Of a stretch of 64,000 bases of DNA, positions 41,260 through 49,490 are shown in pieces. The position numbers were made by a program, and so were the translations under genes. Each line of letters starts with the position of its first letter. Positions within the stretch are counted from its first letter, which is position 1. The notes under the pieces are model-generated. The model was not told the origin of the DNA, searched no databases, and saw only the letters and a program-made list of their open reading frames with translations. The DNA lies in NCBI GenBank assembly GCA_021799635.1, contig JAJZAB010000003.1, forward strand, positions 1 through 64,000, written 5' to 3'. The DNA is from Microcaldota archaeon (GTDB taxonomy: Archaea > Micrarchaeota > Micrarchaeia > Micrarchaeales > Micrarchaeaceae).

Positions 41260-42825
41260 CTAACCTACAGTAAACTCCTTCTTCATAGCTTCGGCCTGCT
41301 TGGGCGTGAGCGCCGAAAGTATCCCCAGCGGGTAGAACAGTGCCAGGGAGACCACCAGAACTATGAATGAGGAATAGAAGAACGGGACTACAGTCAGGCC
41401 ACCTACGCTGCCGATGTAGGTCATTGCGAGAAGGAATATGATGTAGAATATGGCCCAGAGCGCGTTGACGAAGTGCTTCCTGACCTTGAATATCAATGAA
41501 AATATCACTACAGCGGCTGCCATTATCAAAACCGAGTACGGGACAGCAGGCCACCCGCTCCAGAAGACAATCAGGGAGCCTACGGCGAAGGCTGCCGCTG
41601 CGGTTATGCCGCCCAGCGGCACGCGCTTCTTCGTCAGCCCCTGCCTCCTGGCCGCAGCCATGGATACAGCTGAGAAGGAATACGCTATATAACCTCCAAC
41701 CAGTGCGTAGGATATTATGCTGAATATGGAATGCACAGGCGCAGATATGAAAGCGAGGAAGGCACCAACGGCGGCGAACGTCACGACGGCGTAGTTGGGC
41801 GTGTTGTACTTCTTGTCCAGCACAGACAGGTATTTGTTGACATACCTGGACCTTGATGATGCCAGGAGCACCCTCGACCCCCCTCCCAGGTAAACGAAGC
41901 CTGTCAGGAATGGCATTACTATGCCCATTATCACAGCTATGGCAATCAGTACATAGATGTGCGAGTTGGTGGCAAGCAGTATGAACGGATTCGAGGTAAC
42001 GGTGGAGAGGTCAGCCCAGTGCCCAGGCGCTATGCCGAGCTGGGTCCAGTTTATCCCTGTTATGAATACAAACTCGAACAGTATGTATATCAGCACCTGC
42101 CCTATGATCAGCCAGAGGAACGCCTTCTTCAATACATCGGTGGACATCACTTCCTCGGAATAGTCTGCCACTATCCTAGCTGATGCATAAGTGAACATGA
42201 CCAAGGGCAGCGCCGCAAAAATCCCTGCAAGTCCCAAAGGCGCAAAGCCGCCGAAGCCGGTTAGGTTGGCCGGGTTGTGGAAGACAGCCAGAAGGGCCAG
42301 GCCAAGGAGCGCATAGAGCAGGACTTTGAATATGCCAGCGATGAAGTTAGATTTTCCCATTATCCTTGAGCCAAAGTAATTGAGTGGTATGAACAGCAGG
42401 GTTATTATGACGCCAACTATTGCCCCTATGTACGTTGGGAACCCTGATGAGTTTATTAATACTGGTATGAACTGGTTCAGGCCCTCTATTATTGCGAAAG
42501 CTTCGAACGGAGCTATGAATATGTACCAGACCATGTTCGCGAACGAGTTTATGAGGTTTGTGAACTGGCCGTGAGTGTAGAGCGGATATCTAGCAGGCGC
42601 ACCGGCCTCTGGAAACGTCCTGGACAGTTCGAACTGGCTGACAACCAGTGGTATGAAAAGAAGGGCGCCTATCAGGAATGATATTATTCCAGCAGGGCCG
42701 GCCGAAGCGGTAACTCCTGCTACATCGAATAGTATGGCAGAACCCAGGGCGCCGTTGAGCCCCAGCAGAGTGAGCGTAGGCGCGTTGAGCACCTTGCTCA
42801 TCCTTCCAGATCCCCCCTTAGCCAT
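41260..42825 (-). CDS. APC-family amino acid permease
   Basis: The protein (up to 521 residues) has about 12-13 helices and APC hallmarks: TLLGLNGALGSAILF in helix 1, PEAGAPARYPLY, and SRSRYVNKYLSVLDKKYNTPNYAV between helices. ATG 42825 is only a few bases after a TATATAAAAT box. The next ATG at 42801 (MSKVLNAPTLTLLG) would suit a leaderless transcript from that box better. It probably imports an amino acid or guanidino compound for the ureohydrolase encoded just after it. Confidence 0.85.
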   Translation of the reverse strand: MAKGGSGRMSKVLNAPTLTLLGLNGALGSAILFDVAGVTASAGPAGIISFLIGALLFIPLVVSQFELSRTFPEAGAPARYPLYTHGQFTNLINSFANMVWYIFIAPFEAFAIIEGLNQFIPVLINSSGFPTYIGAIVGVIITLLFIPLNYFGSRIMGKSNFIAGIFKVLLYALLGLALLAVFHNPANLTGFGGFAPLGLAGIFAALPLVMFTYASARIVADYSEEVMSTDVLKKAFLWLIIGQVLIYILFEFVFITGINWTQLGIAPGHWADLSTVTSNPFILLATNSHIYVLIAIAVIMGIVMPFLTGFVYLGGGSRVLLASSRSRYVNKYLSVLDKKYNTPNYAVVTFAAVGAFLAFISAPVHSIFSIISYALVGGYIAYSFSAVSMAAARRQGLTKKRVPLGGITAAAAFAVGSLIVFWSGWPAVPYSVLIMAAAVVIFSLIFKVRKHFVNALWAIFYIIFLLAMTYIGSVGGLTVVPFFYSSFIVLVVSLALFYPLGILSALTPKQAEAMKKEFTVG

Positions 42826-43003
42826 ATTTTATATACTGTACAGTTAATAATAAAAAGCTTCTTTATTTTAGCCATGGCAGCGCTGGCGCAAGAAGGCATA
42901 CCCGCAGCGGCAGGTTTGCTGGTAACTGACATGTGCTGGTCAATAATAAGAGGAAAAGAAAGGACAGGCTGTGGGGCTGGTTGTTTGGCGCTGCGTGGGT
43001 CGA

Positions 43004-43864
43004 CTATTCTGCCTCAAGCCTTTTGAGGTCCAAAACAAGGCTTTCCACGCTCCTGCAGTCTCCACTGAAGGCTTTGGAGCCGTCATGGCTGTTGATGTTC
43101 CTTCCGATATAACCCCTGCTGGCGTACCTAGATATGTTTTTGTTTTCCTTGGAGACGAAGCTGTTTATGCTGCCGTACTGATGCCTTATCACGGCGAAAA
43201 GGTCAGCCTTGTGGTGCGGATCTGCTTTTTCCACGTCATTCACCACGGCGTTGTACTTCATTATTATGAGCTGCCACGGGGCTACTACCCTTGCCTCTGA
43301 CGTTTCGCCCTCGACAGTTACTGCGATGTTCCTGCCAAACCTAAGGACCTCGTTCACCGGCACCCCGCTCACTGTGCCATCAGCCTTCTTGCTGTCTGCA
43401 AAGGTCTCCGGGCTTCCGGCCGGCTTGAAGAAAAGGTCAACCTTTATACCTGTTTCTCTGTCTGTAAGCTTTGTCATTATGCCGTTTGGCTTGAAGTTCA
43501 TTCTCTCTGCCATGGCCCTAAGGTCGTTCAGCCTGCTCTCGGTAAGCTCCCCTTTTATCCTTACTGCGATGTCTATATCAGGGCTGAGCCTTTCTTCGCC
43601 TCTGCACAGCGCGTTCACAGCCCTTCCGCCAAGAAGGACAGACCTCGAGAAGCCCTTATTCGTATCCAGCATAGCGTCTACCCTATTCATTATGTCTTTT
43701 ATGCTATGTGCAGGTATGCTGTAGCGCGTTCTCAGCATTGACCTGAGCTCATCATCACCGGTTCTTATGCTAAACAGCTCCGCGTGACGATAGCCGTCTT
43801 GGTGCAGACTGCTGAAAGTTGTGCTTGCCATCAAATCAATTTTTATCGCGTTTGCACGACGCAT
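43004..43864 (-). CDS. AbiEii-like nucleotidyltransferase-fold protein
   Basis: The track start is a TTG inside the TATA region (ATATAAATATTTG, about 43905-43917); ATG 43864 or 43831 (MASTTF) is more likely. The protein has VLLGGRAVNALCRGEERLSPDIDI, with the G-G motif and D-x-D of a minimal nucleotidyltransferase, and a C-terminal helical part including WQLIIMKYNAVVND. No antitoxin-like gene follows. The next gene upstream is a diverged paralogue. Confidence 0.65.
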   Translation of the reverse strand: MRRANAIKIDLMASTTFSSLHQDGYRHAELFSIRTGDDELRSMLRTRYSIPAHSIKDIMNRVDAMLDTNKGFSRSVLLGGRAVNALCRGEERLSPDIDIAVRIKGELTESRLNDLRAMAERMNFKPNGIMTKLTDRETGIKVDLFFKPAGSPETFADSKKADGTVSGVPVNEVLRFGRNIAVTVEGETSEARVVAPWQLIIMKYNAVVNDVEKADPHHKADLFAVIRHQYGSINSFVSKENKNISRYASRGYIGRNINSHDGSKAFSGDCRSVESLVLDLKRLEAE

Positions 43865-43930
43865 CCATACGCGCTGTGGCGCGGGATGATAAATACTGTT
43901 ATACAAATATTTATATATTTTCTGTGTAAG

Positions 43931-44575
43931 TCACGATGGGCTCGGTGCTGCCTCTACCCTCCTTGATATGCCTGGAATTTCAAGCCTGCGCATCCAGCCG
44001 GTGAACTGCTTTGCGCCGCCTTCAACCCATCCGTTCTTGTTGTACCTGTACAGATTATCGGAATTCTTCTCTAGGAAGCTAGCTGACGAGCTGAACTGCT
44101 GGTTTATGAGCTCGGCGATGTTCTCTTCCCTGCGTCTGTTTGGCTGTGCTGCTTTCTGTATGTCGTTGTACTCCATGACTACCAGCTGCCAGAAGCCAAG
44201 CACTGCGACCTGCCTCTTTTGCCCTTCAACCATATCGTATGACCTGTTTGCTGTGTTGATTAGCTCAGATGTAGGTATCCTAAATATTCTGCCCTGCGGT
44301 ACCTCGTCTGCATACACTATCCTTGCAGATATCCTGCTGCCGGGCAGCCTCATCTGCACCGGCTCTATGCCGCTCCTTGACATTATTGGCCCCCTTTCGA
44401 CAAGAAACTCCATTTCGCCTGGGCCCACGTTGCGGTTCCTGTAGAAGTTGTCAGCCCATGCGCCAATGAGCACAGACCTGTCGCCGAACTCGGCCCTTAT
44501 GCATTCTACGAGCCTCATTCTTTCTATAAGAGGCGCCTCGATCATTTCTGTAGAGTTTCTGGTTTGCGTTGGCAT
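43931..44575 (-). CDS. Degenerate nucleotidyltransferase paralogue (DxD to ExE)
   Basis: This 214-residue protein aligns with its downstream neighbour: VLIGAWADNFYRNRNVGPGEMEF against VLLGGRAVN...SPDIDI, and FWQLVVMEYNDI against PWQLIIMKYNAV, with similar C-terminal Tyr-rich segments. The catalytic D-x-D is replaced by E-x-E and the second Gly of the G-G motif by Ala. It may be inactive and regulatory, or use a modified metal site. A tandem pair with one degenerate member suggests a heteromeric complex (inference). Confidence 0.6.
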   Translation of the reverse strand: MPTQTRNSTEMIEAPLIERMRLVECIRAEFGDRSVLIGAWADNFYRNRNVGPGEMEFLVERGPIMSRSGIEPVQMRLPGSRISARIVYADEVPQGRIFRIPTSELINTANRSYDMVEGQKRQVAVLGFWQLVVMEYNDIQKAAQPNRRREENIAELINQQFSSSASFLEKNSDNLYRYNKNGWVEGGAKQFTGWMRRLEIPGISRRVEAAPSPS

Positions 44576-44717
44576 GTGTTACACTGCTGGTTTTGTTTTC
44601 TAGAGCACGTAAATTATCTTCATTTATATAGGAATTATGCCGGGGGTAATATTTATGCATTACCATTATGTACGGCTTTGCAGCCTTCATGCCGCAGGCG
44701 CTGTGCAAGCGCAGGAA

Positions 44718-44963
44718 TCAGTGCCTTTTCTTTCCTAGTTCTATTGCAACCGCGCTGTGCGCCCTGTTCAGCACAATGGTTATGCCGCCGTACTTCCTGA
44801 CAACCTGGTTTAGATGGGTTTTGTAGAACTGCAGCGCCTCGATGTCACCGTTGGATGCCTCCCTCTTGTATATCTGGCACAGATAGCAGTTGTGCGCCCT
44901 CTTTTCCCCGTTGCCCTCCTTGTATACCTTTAATACCACTTTGTCCGTCGCGTCATTTTTCAT
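44718..44963 (-). CDS. Orphan 81-residue basic protein
   Basis: The small protein was not recognised. It has one CYLC pair, a basic N-terminus and a strand-rich end (GGITIVLNRAHSAVAIELG). A TATA element (CTCTATAAAAAG) lies about 15-25 bases upstream, compatible with a leaderless start. Neighbours give no functional clue. Confidence 0.5.
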   Translation of the reverse strand: MKNDATDKVVLKVYKEGNGEKRAHNCYLCQIYKREASNGDIEALQFYKTHLNQVVRKYGGITIVLNRAHSAVAIELGKKRH

Positions 44964-45057
44964 AGAATTATCGCTTTTTATAGAGCAGCAATTACTCTAT
45001 GCAATATAATTATATATATAGGACTTCAAGATATTAATACCTTCGCTTTGAGTTGGC

Positions 45058-45105
45058 TTTGTAGTTTAATCCACCTTCTGTTTTTACTGGCAATTAAACT
45101 ACAAA
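45058..45105. terminator. 13-bp stem-loop followed by a T run
   Basis: TTTGTAGTTTAAT (45058-45070) is perfectly complementary to ATTAAACTACAAA (45093-45105) with a 22-base loop; TCTTTTTGAG follows on the plus strand. A bidirectional terminator or a small structured RNA both fit. It lies in the 257-base gap between two minus-strand genes. Confidence 0.5.
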
Positions 45106-45120
45106 TCTTTTTGAGTCTAG

Positions 45121-45207
45121 TAGGTCTTTTCCATGCTTATTGTGGACCCGCGCCTCCGGAACCGCATGCCGACGCGACATCCTCCGCCAATAAACAGTGT
45201 GGGGCTT
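45121..45207 (-). repeat. IS605/TnpB right-end-like element, copy 1
   Basis: On the minus strand the segment reads AAGCCCCACACTGTTTATTG then GCGGAGGATGTCGC. This resembles the 3' end of IS200/IS605-type elements, where the omega RNA lies. A related segment occurs at 62731-62820. No TnpA or TnpB ORF accompanies either copy. Confidence 0.4.
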
Positions 45208-45220
45208 GCAGCCCACGTTG

Positions 45221-46270
45221 CTAAGCATATTCTTTCATATCCCTAAGCAGGTACCCAAGGTAGTCAGGCCTGACATCTGTAGCTGCCCGCGTGTGCGGCC
45301 CCAGCTCGGTGTGCTTTGCATTCCTGCCAGCTATTCTGTATATTGGCGGCGCGCCCACCATACTAACATCAATTGATGTGGAGGATTCACCAATAAAGCA
45401 AAGGATAAATTCGAGGTCGCCCTTGGAAGAGAGCTTGTGGGCCACGCTGTAGCCGAGCTCTATTTCCTTCTTGTATCCTATCATCTTTATGGCATCGCCA
45501 AGCAGTCTTGTCGCGGCCAGTGACTTGTATGCATTATCGCTTTCCTGGTCAACCTTGCTCTCTATTATTCCGACTATCTCTGCCGCGTGTTCCTTTATGG
45601 ATTTGCTCGCAAATTCCCCGATCTTCTTATACGTCTCCTCAACGCCTTTTGAAGCATCTGTGCCAGAGCTCTTAAGGCTTATCTCCTTTCCAGTAAAATA
45701 CATCACCGAAGTGAGCGAGCTGCGCAGCATGTAATCGTTCACGTCATCGATACCTGCGAGCTCTATTGCGGCGGTCTTTAAAAGCTTGATGTCATCGCTG
45801 TACCTCTCTATCGAGTTGTTTATCTGGATGTCGGCCAAGCCATCATACCCAAACCATATGTGCGCAGAATGCAGCTTGTTGTAATCGTGCCTGGCTAGGC
45901 TGCTGAGGAAACCGGGAACCACAACCGTTGCTTTCTCCGATGCATCCTTTATAGAGCTCAGGAGCATTTTGCCCATCTCATGCGCAGTTTCAAACTCTCC
46001 GTTCCTTTCCAGAGCGGTGATGGCGGAGTTGGCCATGTGACCTACGATGTAAACGGTTGAAATCGACGGGCCTTCAAGTATTGGGAGGCAGATGGCCTTC
46101 TTAAACGCCGACAGCCTTTCTTCCTTGCCTGCCCCTGATATAAAATCAACAAACTCCTTTGATGCAGCCTCGATTTTTTCCATGCTCGGATTGCGCTCCA
46201 TCTCCAGCATCCGTATGCTCCTGCTTATGTGCATTACAAAATCCTGCGTGTATTTTTCTCTGGTGGTCAT
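45221..46270 (-). CDS. Orphan helical protein, about 349 residues
   Basis: The start is taken as ATG 46270 (MTTREKYTQDF), with GGGA upstream. The protein is mostly helical, with repeated hydrophobic-charged helices and an ELGPHTRAATDVRPD segment near the C-terminus; no signal peptide or membrane segment was seen. I do not recognise a family. It stands alone between an IS-like relic and a divergent translation-factor-like gene. Confidence 0.55.
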   Translation of the reverse strand: MTTREKYTQDFVMHISRSIRMLEMERNPSMEKIEAASKEFVDFISGAGKEERLSAFKKAICLPILEGPSISTVYIVGHMANSAITALERNGEFETAHEMGKMLLSSIKDASEKATVVVPGFLSSLARHDYNKLHSAHIWFGYDGLADIQINNSIERYSDDIKLLKTAAIELAGIDDVNDYMLRSSLTSVMYFTGKEISLKSSGTDASKGVEETYKKIGEFASKSIKEHAAEIVGIIESKVDQESDNAYKSLAATRLLGDAIKMIGYKKEIELGYSVAHKLSSKGDLEFILCFIGESSTSIDVSMVGAPPIYRIAGRNAKHTELGPHTRAATDVRPDYLGYLLRDMKEYA

Positions 46271-46381
46271 GTTGATTCCCAAAAAGATAAATTAATTAAA
46301 GTAGATGCAGATATTTATGTGTTGCCTGTGTGGGTTTGGCTGGAGCGCAGCTCCATCGGCGACCTTTGTAGATGGTATTAA

Positions 46382-47338
46382 ATGAACAATTCGAAAGCCG
46401 ACAATCCCACACCATTTGGAGGTGGGTCATTCGCCCATTTGGTTTCAGTGCCGCTGGACCCGCGGATATCTGAAAGCATTGGAAAGAAGGGCTCGCAGAA
46501 CGGCATAACCTTTTACAACAGGAGGGCGGGAGACGATGTGATTGTGTGCCTATCGCCGACCTCGATAGCTGATAAATTTTATGCGGCGGTGCAGACGATT
46601 ATGCTGGCCAGCCAAGTGGTAGTCAGCACTGAAAACCCGGATCAGCTCTTCGGCGAGGTCGTGGTCGCTTGCGCCATGCTCGGCAAGCGGATGATATTCA
46701 CCGATGACAACGACGTTGCTGGCCTGTTATCTGGGGTTGGCGCCGTAGATTATGCCGTCTCGTCAAGAGATGAGCTGATCAAAAACATAACGCAGTATAA
46801 AGGCGCCGCGGTACCACTGGCAAAAAGGGTGGACCTGGACAAGGCCTTCCCGGTGAAGGGGCTGGGCACCGTAGCGCTTGGGATAGTGACAGGAGGGACG
46901 CTTTCCAAGCACGACGAACTCTATCACAGTTCAGGGAAAAAGGTTTTGGTAAGATCAATACAGAGCCTGGATGTGGATATAGATTCGGCGGAGATCGGCA
47001 CCAGGGTGGGAATTGCCCTGAAGAATATAGAGCCTGACGAGATCGCGAGCGGCGACCTCCTTACAGAAAATGAGTGCGGCAAAGCGAGCGCCGTGACGGC
47101 AGGGGTGGTGCAGAGCGGCATTGCAAAGGAGGACATGGTGAATGGCAACAGGTATATTGCCGTTTCGAACTTTAGCTATTCGAATGCAAAGGTTGATGAG
47201 GTAGATCCCGCAGGAGGAAAGATAAAACTCACTTTTGAGAGAGGCATGACGCTTCTTGATGGGGATAGGATTGTGCTGCTGCGCCAGAAGGCGCCAAGGG
47301 CGTTTGCTGTCTGCAGTGTGCTGGATAAGAAGAGATGA
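46382..47338 (+). CDS. EF-Tu domain-2 protein lacking a GTPase P-loop
   Basis: Residues about 160-235 (FPVKGLGTVALGIVTGGTLS, then VLVRSIQSLDVDIDSAEIGTRVGIAL) match domain 2 of EF-Tu/SelB/aIF2-gamma translation factors, and a third beta-barrel seems to follow. The N-terminal 150 residues have an alpha/beta pattern but no GxxxxGKS/T P-loop and no NKxD. It is therefore a degenerate GTPase or a dedicated RNA/tRNA-binding factor. The 318-residue length fits an archaeal SelB-like family without G-motifs. Confidence 0.65.
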   Translation: MNNSKADNPTPFGGGSFAHLVSVPLDPRISESIGKKGSQNGITFYNRRAGDDVIVCLSPTSIADKFYAAVQTIMLASQVVVSTENPDQLFGEVVVACAMLGKRMIFTDDNDVAGLLSGVGAVDYAVSSRDELIKNITQYKGAAVPLAKRVDLDKAFPVKGLGTVALGIVTGGTLSKHDELYHSSGKKVLVRSIQSLDVDIDSAEIGTRVGIALKNIEPDEIASGDLLTENECGKASAVTAGVVQSGIAKEDMVNGNRYIAVSNFSYSNAKVDEVDPAGGKIKLTFERGMTLLDGDRIVLLRQKAPRAFAVCSVLDKKR

Positions 47339-47360
47339 TTAGCCAACCGGCTTCAGGCAT

Positions 47361-48236
47361 TCAGGCGTAGCCCTTGTTGGAATCATCGTCATAAACCCTT
47401 CTGAAGGCCGACATTATAAGCTTGTTCGCATACTTGGGCGACACCTTGAGCAGTTCCCCGAAGGTGCTGCCCTCGCCGACCAGTTCAAACCTCCAGTCTC
47501 CCTCAATGGACTTGTAGCTCCTCACAATAGCATACTCCTTGCTGCCTTCATGGTTAGTCGCGATGTACAGGCCTACAAAATCGGTGCCCTTCTTATCGCC
47601 AACACAAGTGTCGTCTTTGTATTCTATAGTATCTTTTATGCGCCACTCCACCAGGTTGCTGATGAAGCTGATGAGGTTTACTCCGCCTCCTTTATCTTCG
47701 CTCCTCGTCTTGAAATTGAAGTCGAACTTCTCTGTCCAGTGGAGAAGCTTTACGCCATCCAGGTATGTGACTACCCTTTCATCCCCAATCTTGAATTTTG
47801 GGAAATTGTTTTCGCTGTTCCGGACAGCCTCGCACATCACATCTCCGAACTTCATCACTATAGAATCCTTTGACTTCATCACTGATAGCCTTCCCTGCTC
47901 TGGCGCCGCAACGTCTATGAAAAGCGGATCCTCGCTTATCACAAATTTCTTTTCTGATAGCTGCGCTTCCGGGAGCTCATAGTCCATATCTGTGCTTTGG
48001 TCTGTCCCTGATATAATATTTACAGTGGCATAGCTGTTGCCGTCAAACATTGTAACCCCGTAGGCGTGCCTTCTCTCGCCGCCCTTTGCAGGTAGGGAGC
48101 CGAGTGACACTATGTCAACCTCCATGTTGTCCTTTATCAGCCTGATCTGCCTGTAGTCATCGCTCTGCCTTATTATGTCAACAGAGCCCTGCATTTTTGA
48201 GTTGTCCGCTACCTGAAACCTTCTTGTGCTGAACAT
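47361..48236 (-). CDS. Orphan protein, 291 residues
   Basis: This is a beta-rich protein with no recognised motif, signal peptide or membrane segment (segments such as RQIRLIKDNMEVDIVSLG and SKDSIVMKFGDVMCEAV). It is convergent with the EF-Tu-like gene, 22 bases apart. The composition is typical of the GC-rich part of the window, so it appears to be a resident gene. Confidence 0.5.
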   Translation of the reverse strand: MFSTRRFQVADNSKMQGSVDIIRQSDDYRQIRLIKDNMEVDIVSLGSLPAKGGERRHAYGVTMFDGNSYATVNIISGTDQSTDMDYELPEAQLSEKKFVISEDPLFIDVAAPEQGRLSVMKSKDSIVMKFGDVMCEAVRNSENNFPKFKIGDERVVTYLDGVKLLHWTEKFDFNFKTRSEDKGGGVNLISFISNLVEWRIKDTIEYKDDTCVGDKKGTDFVGLYIATNHEGSKEYAIVRSYKSIEGDWRFELVGEGSTFGELLKVSPKYANKLIMSAFRRVYDDDSNKGYA

Positions 48237-48388
48237 TTAGACCAAAGAGTCTTTAGGTGCTTGCAGATATTTATAGCTTACTCTGGGTTGACTTTGTCCA
48301 ATAATCCAGTTAAACCCAACCGGCTTGCGCTTTTAACGGCCTGAAAATTGGCTTTTAAATGCAAAGCAAGGGGTTTGACTGCAAAAAA

Positions 48389-49483
48389 CTATTCCGAATG
48401 GGCTCTTCGCATACCCCCATACAGACTGTATTTTCTGCCCCTCCACGTTATGCTGTCCATCCTGGAGGCTGCGACAAGGTTGGCCAGCAGGATAAAATCT
48501 ATCATTATGTATATTAGCGGTATCAGGATGTAGTGCTTTCTGGCCCTCCTGTACGCCTTTATCATGCCAAGCAGCAAAGGCAAAAGCAGTATGATGTAAG
48601 CATAGGATACCAGCACGGACAGAAGCACCCCCATTATGATGAGCAGCACGTTGCATCCGTAAAACAGCAGCCCCATCTGCAGTATCCTCCTGTTGCCGCT
48701 CACCGAGAGCGCGGTCTGACGATTAGACCATTCTACGAATTCGCTGAAGCTGTCAGCCGTGCTCACTGTTATGGTTCCCTTGTTTACGTACTCGATGCGC
48801 AGGCCTTTGTCCCTGGCGGCGCGAACCAGCGCTATGTCATCTGATACTGACCTGCAGAACATATTGAAGTGGTCCTTGTCCAGGAGCCCCTTCCTGAAGG
48901 CTATGGAGCCGCCCCATCCAAACCTTGTTATTTCTGACTTCATCATTCCGTTTCCAACAAAGGACCATACCATCTTGACCATTGACCAGAAGCCCCCGAC
49001 AGGCTGGAAGTACGGGTAGGCTGTTGATATGCCTACGCCGCTGTCCGAGAGCGGCCTGACAAGCTCGGCCACGTGGTTGCTTTTGCACATCACGTCAGAG
49101 TCTATCACTACGTAAAAATCGTAGCCCGGTTTTCGCTCCAGGGCGGTGGCGATGGCGCGGACCTTTCCGCTGCCCTCCCTGAACTTCGGCGATGAGACTA
49201 TGCATCTCATGCCGATTCTCCTTATCACCTTGACTGCGGGGTCACGGGGGCTGTCTACCACGGCTACGACATCTAAGGCCTTGCAGCGCTGGTTCTTAAC
49301 TGAGCTCAGGTTCTGCTCCATGGCCAGGTCTATGCCCTTGCACGGGACTATTGCCAGCGTGCGCCCTTTTGGGAACCCGTACTCTTTGGGCTGCTTCCTG
49401 GCCGCGCCGGCCACGTTTATGGCCAGCAGCGATAGCCAAACAAGGAAAAGAAACGCGACGATTGTGTCAAGAGCAAGGCCCAT
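48389..49483 (-). CDS. Membrane glycosyltransferase 2 (ceramide glucosyltransferase-like)
   Basis: The 364-residue protein has one N-terminal helix, a GT-A domain with YDFYVVIDSDV (D-x-D), CRSVSDDIAL and FVEWSNRQTAL (the Q/R-x2-R-W-like motif), and three or four C-terminal helices. That is the layout of ceramide glucosyltransferase/HpnI enzymes, which transfer a sugar from UDP-sugar to a lipid. In an archaeon the acceptor is likely an isoprenoid lipid. It follows the aminopeptidase gene by 7 bases. Confidence 0.8.
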   Translation of the reverse strand: MGLALDTIVAFLFLVWLSLLAINVAGAARKQPKEYGFPKGRTLAIVPCKGIDLAMEQNLSSVKNQRCKALDVVAVVDSPRDPAVKVIRRIGMRCIVSSPKFREGSGKVRAIATALERKPGYDFYVVIDSDVMCKSNHVAELVRPLSDSGVGISTAYPYFQPVGGFWSMVKMVWSFVGNGMMKSEITRFGWGGSIAFRKGLLDKDHFNMFCRSVSDDIALVRAARDKGLRIEYVNKGTITVSTADSFSEFVEWSNRQTALSVSGNRRILQMGLLFYGCNVLLIIMGVLLSVLVSYAYIILLLPLLLGMIKAYRRARKHYILIPLIYIMIDFILLANLVAASRMDSITWRGRKYSLYGGMRRAHSE

Positions 49484-49490
49484 CTCAAGC

